A stretch of DNA of 6,411 nt from CAZYWA01 sp964650975 [NCBI: uncultured bacterium] (lineage in GTDB: Bacteria; JADJOY01): the NCBI GenBank assembly GCA_964650975.1, contig CAZYWA010000464.1, positions 1 to 6,411 of the forward strand, written 5' to 3'. The position numbers were made by a program, and so were the translations under genes. Each line of letters begins with the position of its first letter. Positions within the stretch are counted from its first letter, which is position 1. Positions 5,633-6,411 of this stretch are shown piece by piece. The notes beneath the pieces are model-generated. The model ran no database searches. It was not told the DNA's origin and saw only the letters and a list, made by a program, of their open reading frames with translations.

Positions 5633-6411
5633 AGTGGGTTGGAACCTCGCGCCCCATCGGCGCCGCTCCACTCCAGGTCCGGCTCGCTCCGCCGCGTGGC
5701 ACCAGCGGCGTGTCGACGTAGCCGCAATCCGGCACCTCGCCCTGCCGCGGCCACGCGGCGAGCTCGATGGAACGGCCCAGCAACTTCCCTTGTCCGTGCA
5801 CGATCCCGATCGCGCGGCACACCTCGAGATCCGCGACACTGCCGATTCCCACCGCGATCACACCGGCGCCGGCGCTGGCCGCGATCCGCGCCAGCGTCTC
5901 GAGCGAACGACGGGTGGCGCTGTCGGTACCGCAGCCGGTCACGTTCGACGGTGCCAGCTTCACCAGGTCGGCGCCGACCTGCAGCAGATCGTCGAGGGTC
6001 CCGGCGCCGGCGCGAAGCTCGTCGATCGCCACGATGACGCGCGCCTGCTTGAGCCGCCGGATCGCCGGGTCGACGTCGCGAATCACCGCCGCGAGCTCCG
6101 CGGCATCGAGCTCGAGGCACACGGCGCGCCGCGGCCGCAGCCCTTCGACCTGGGACGCAATGTAGGCCGCGACTCCCGGCTCGAGCAGGGTCCGCGGATG
6201 AAGGTTCATGTGCACCGCGCCGCCGGTGTGAAAACTGCGCGCCGCCTCGAGCACGGTCTCGAGGCAGACCTGATCGAAGAGCGCCAAACGATCGCCGCGC
6301 GCGGCGGCACGCGCCAGCGCGATCGCCGTCACGCCGCTCTCGGCGCCCGGCTGCGCGAAGAACTCGTGGGCCACCACGGCGCCGTCGCCGAGCCGCACCA
6401 CCGGCTCGAGG
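5631..6411 (-). CDS. Degenerate EAL-domain protein (c-di-GMP phosphodiesterase fold), 5' end outside window
   Basis: The last 259 codons are present; the frame is open to the window edge, so the true start lies upstream. EAL domains hydrolyse cyclic di-GMP to pGpG. Counting from the first complete codon (Leu1), the visible part begins at the domain's first strand (LEPVVRL, the usual QPIvdl). Recognisable positions are AHEFF at 14-18 (E16 of the EAL triad kept, AL replaced by FF), MNLHP with N69, CLEL with E100, AIDEL with D130-E131 (normally DDFG), DLVK with K151 and GQGKLLGR with Q208. AEGVE is replaced by AVGIG (186-190), so the catalytic glutamate is Val187 and the second Glu is Gly190. 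The Asp after the lysine (KLD) is Ala. I infer little or no phosphodiesterase activity but possible ligand or partner binding. A roughly 45-residue Pro/Gly-rich tail follows the fold. The stop codon is 6 nt from the ATG of the next gene, implying co-transcription. Any N-terminal domain (GGDEF, receiver, etc.) is not visible. Confidence 0.85.
   Translation of the reverse strand, partial: LEPVVRLGDGAVVAHEFFAQPGAESGVTAIALARAAARGDRLALFDQVCLETVLEAARSFHTGGAVHMNLHPRTLLEPGVAAYIASQVEGLRPRRAVCLELDAAELAAVIRDVDPAIRRLKQARVIVAIDELRAGAGTLDDLLQVGADLVKLAPSNVTGCGTDSATRRSLETLARIAASAGAGVIAVGIGSVADLEVCRAIGIVHGQGKLLGRSIELAAWPRQGEVPDCGYVDTPLVPRGGASRTWSGAAPMGREVPTH

Noticed and set aside
1-6411. Frequent CTCGAG hexamers across the window
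   Set aside because: They mostly arise from preferred Leu-Glu codons (CTC GAG) in the minus-strand genes and their palindromic reading; spacing is irregular, so they are not a repeat array or a binding-site cluster.
1-6411. tRNA, rRNA, CRISPR, insertion sequence, attachment site
   Set aside because: No cloverleaf, regularly spaced direct repeats, transposase motifs or terminal inverted repeats were seen; nearly all the sequence is accounted for by the four coding regions.

Overview
The window is very GC-rich DNA (roughly 70% G+C by eye, with third codon positions almost always G or C) and is coded almost wall to wall on the minus strand. This base composition and the protein architectures (HEAT/MshEN fusion, HD-GYP relatives, receiver domains with Pro/Ala linkers) fit an environmental bacterium of the Myxococcota/deltaproteobacterial type, or a similar GC-rich lineage such as Candidatus Eisenbacteria. 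The sequence alone does not settle the phylum. No rRNA, tRNA, mobile element, CRISPR array or integration scar is visible.

Read in the direction of transcription (from high to low coordinates), there are four genes. (1) 6411-5631: the 3' part of an EAL-domain protein whose N-terminus is outside the window. Most metal-binding positions are kept, but the AEGVE catalytic glutamate is lost. (2) 5624-3084: an 846-aa protein with a Pro-rich start, an N-terminal module also seen in gene 3, a HEAT-like helical middle and a C-terminal MshEN (GspE/PilB N-terminal type) domain with both 24-residue c-di-GMP-binding motifs. (3) 3087-1558: a 509-aa HD-GYP-type protein that keeps HD but lacks the HHE..DGxGYP segment. 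(4) 1472-1: the start of a long protein with a half-MshEN (T2SSE_N-like) domain, a degenerate receiver, a fully degenerate HD-GYP-like fold and a second receiver cut by the window edge. Gene 4 is open to the window edge and has no stop inside it, so an ORF search that requires a stop would miss it.

Genes 1-3 are stacked tightly: 6 nt lie between 1 and 2, and genes 2 and 3 share an ATGA overlap. They are very likely one transcript. An 85-nt gap with two small GC hairpins separates gene 3 from gene 4, which may be co-transcribed or have its own weak promoter.

The unifying theme is cyclic di-GMP. Each protein has a fold from c-di-GMP turnover or binding (EAL, MshEN, HD-GYP), but the enzyme folds have lost catalytic residues to different degrees, while the MshEN binding motifs in gene 2 look intact. 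The best reading is a c-di-GMP (or related nucleotide) sensing and scaffolding module rather than a turnover module. No secretion or pilus ATPase, GGDEF domain or other output enzyme is in view, so the output process is unknown.
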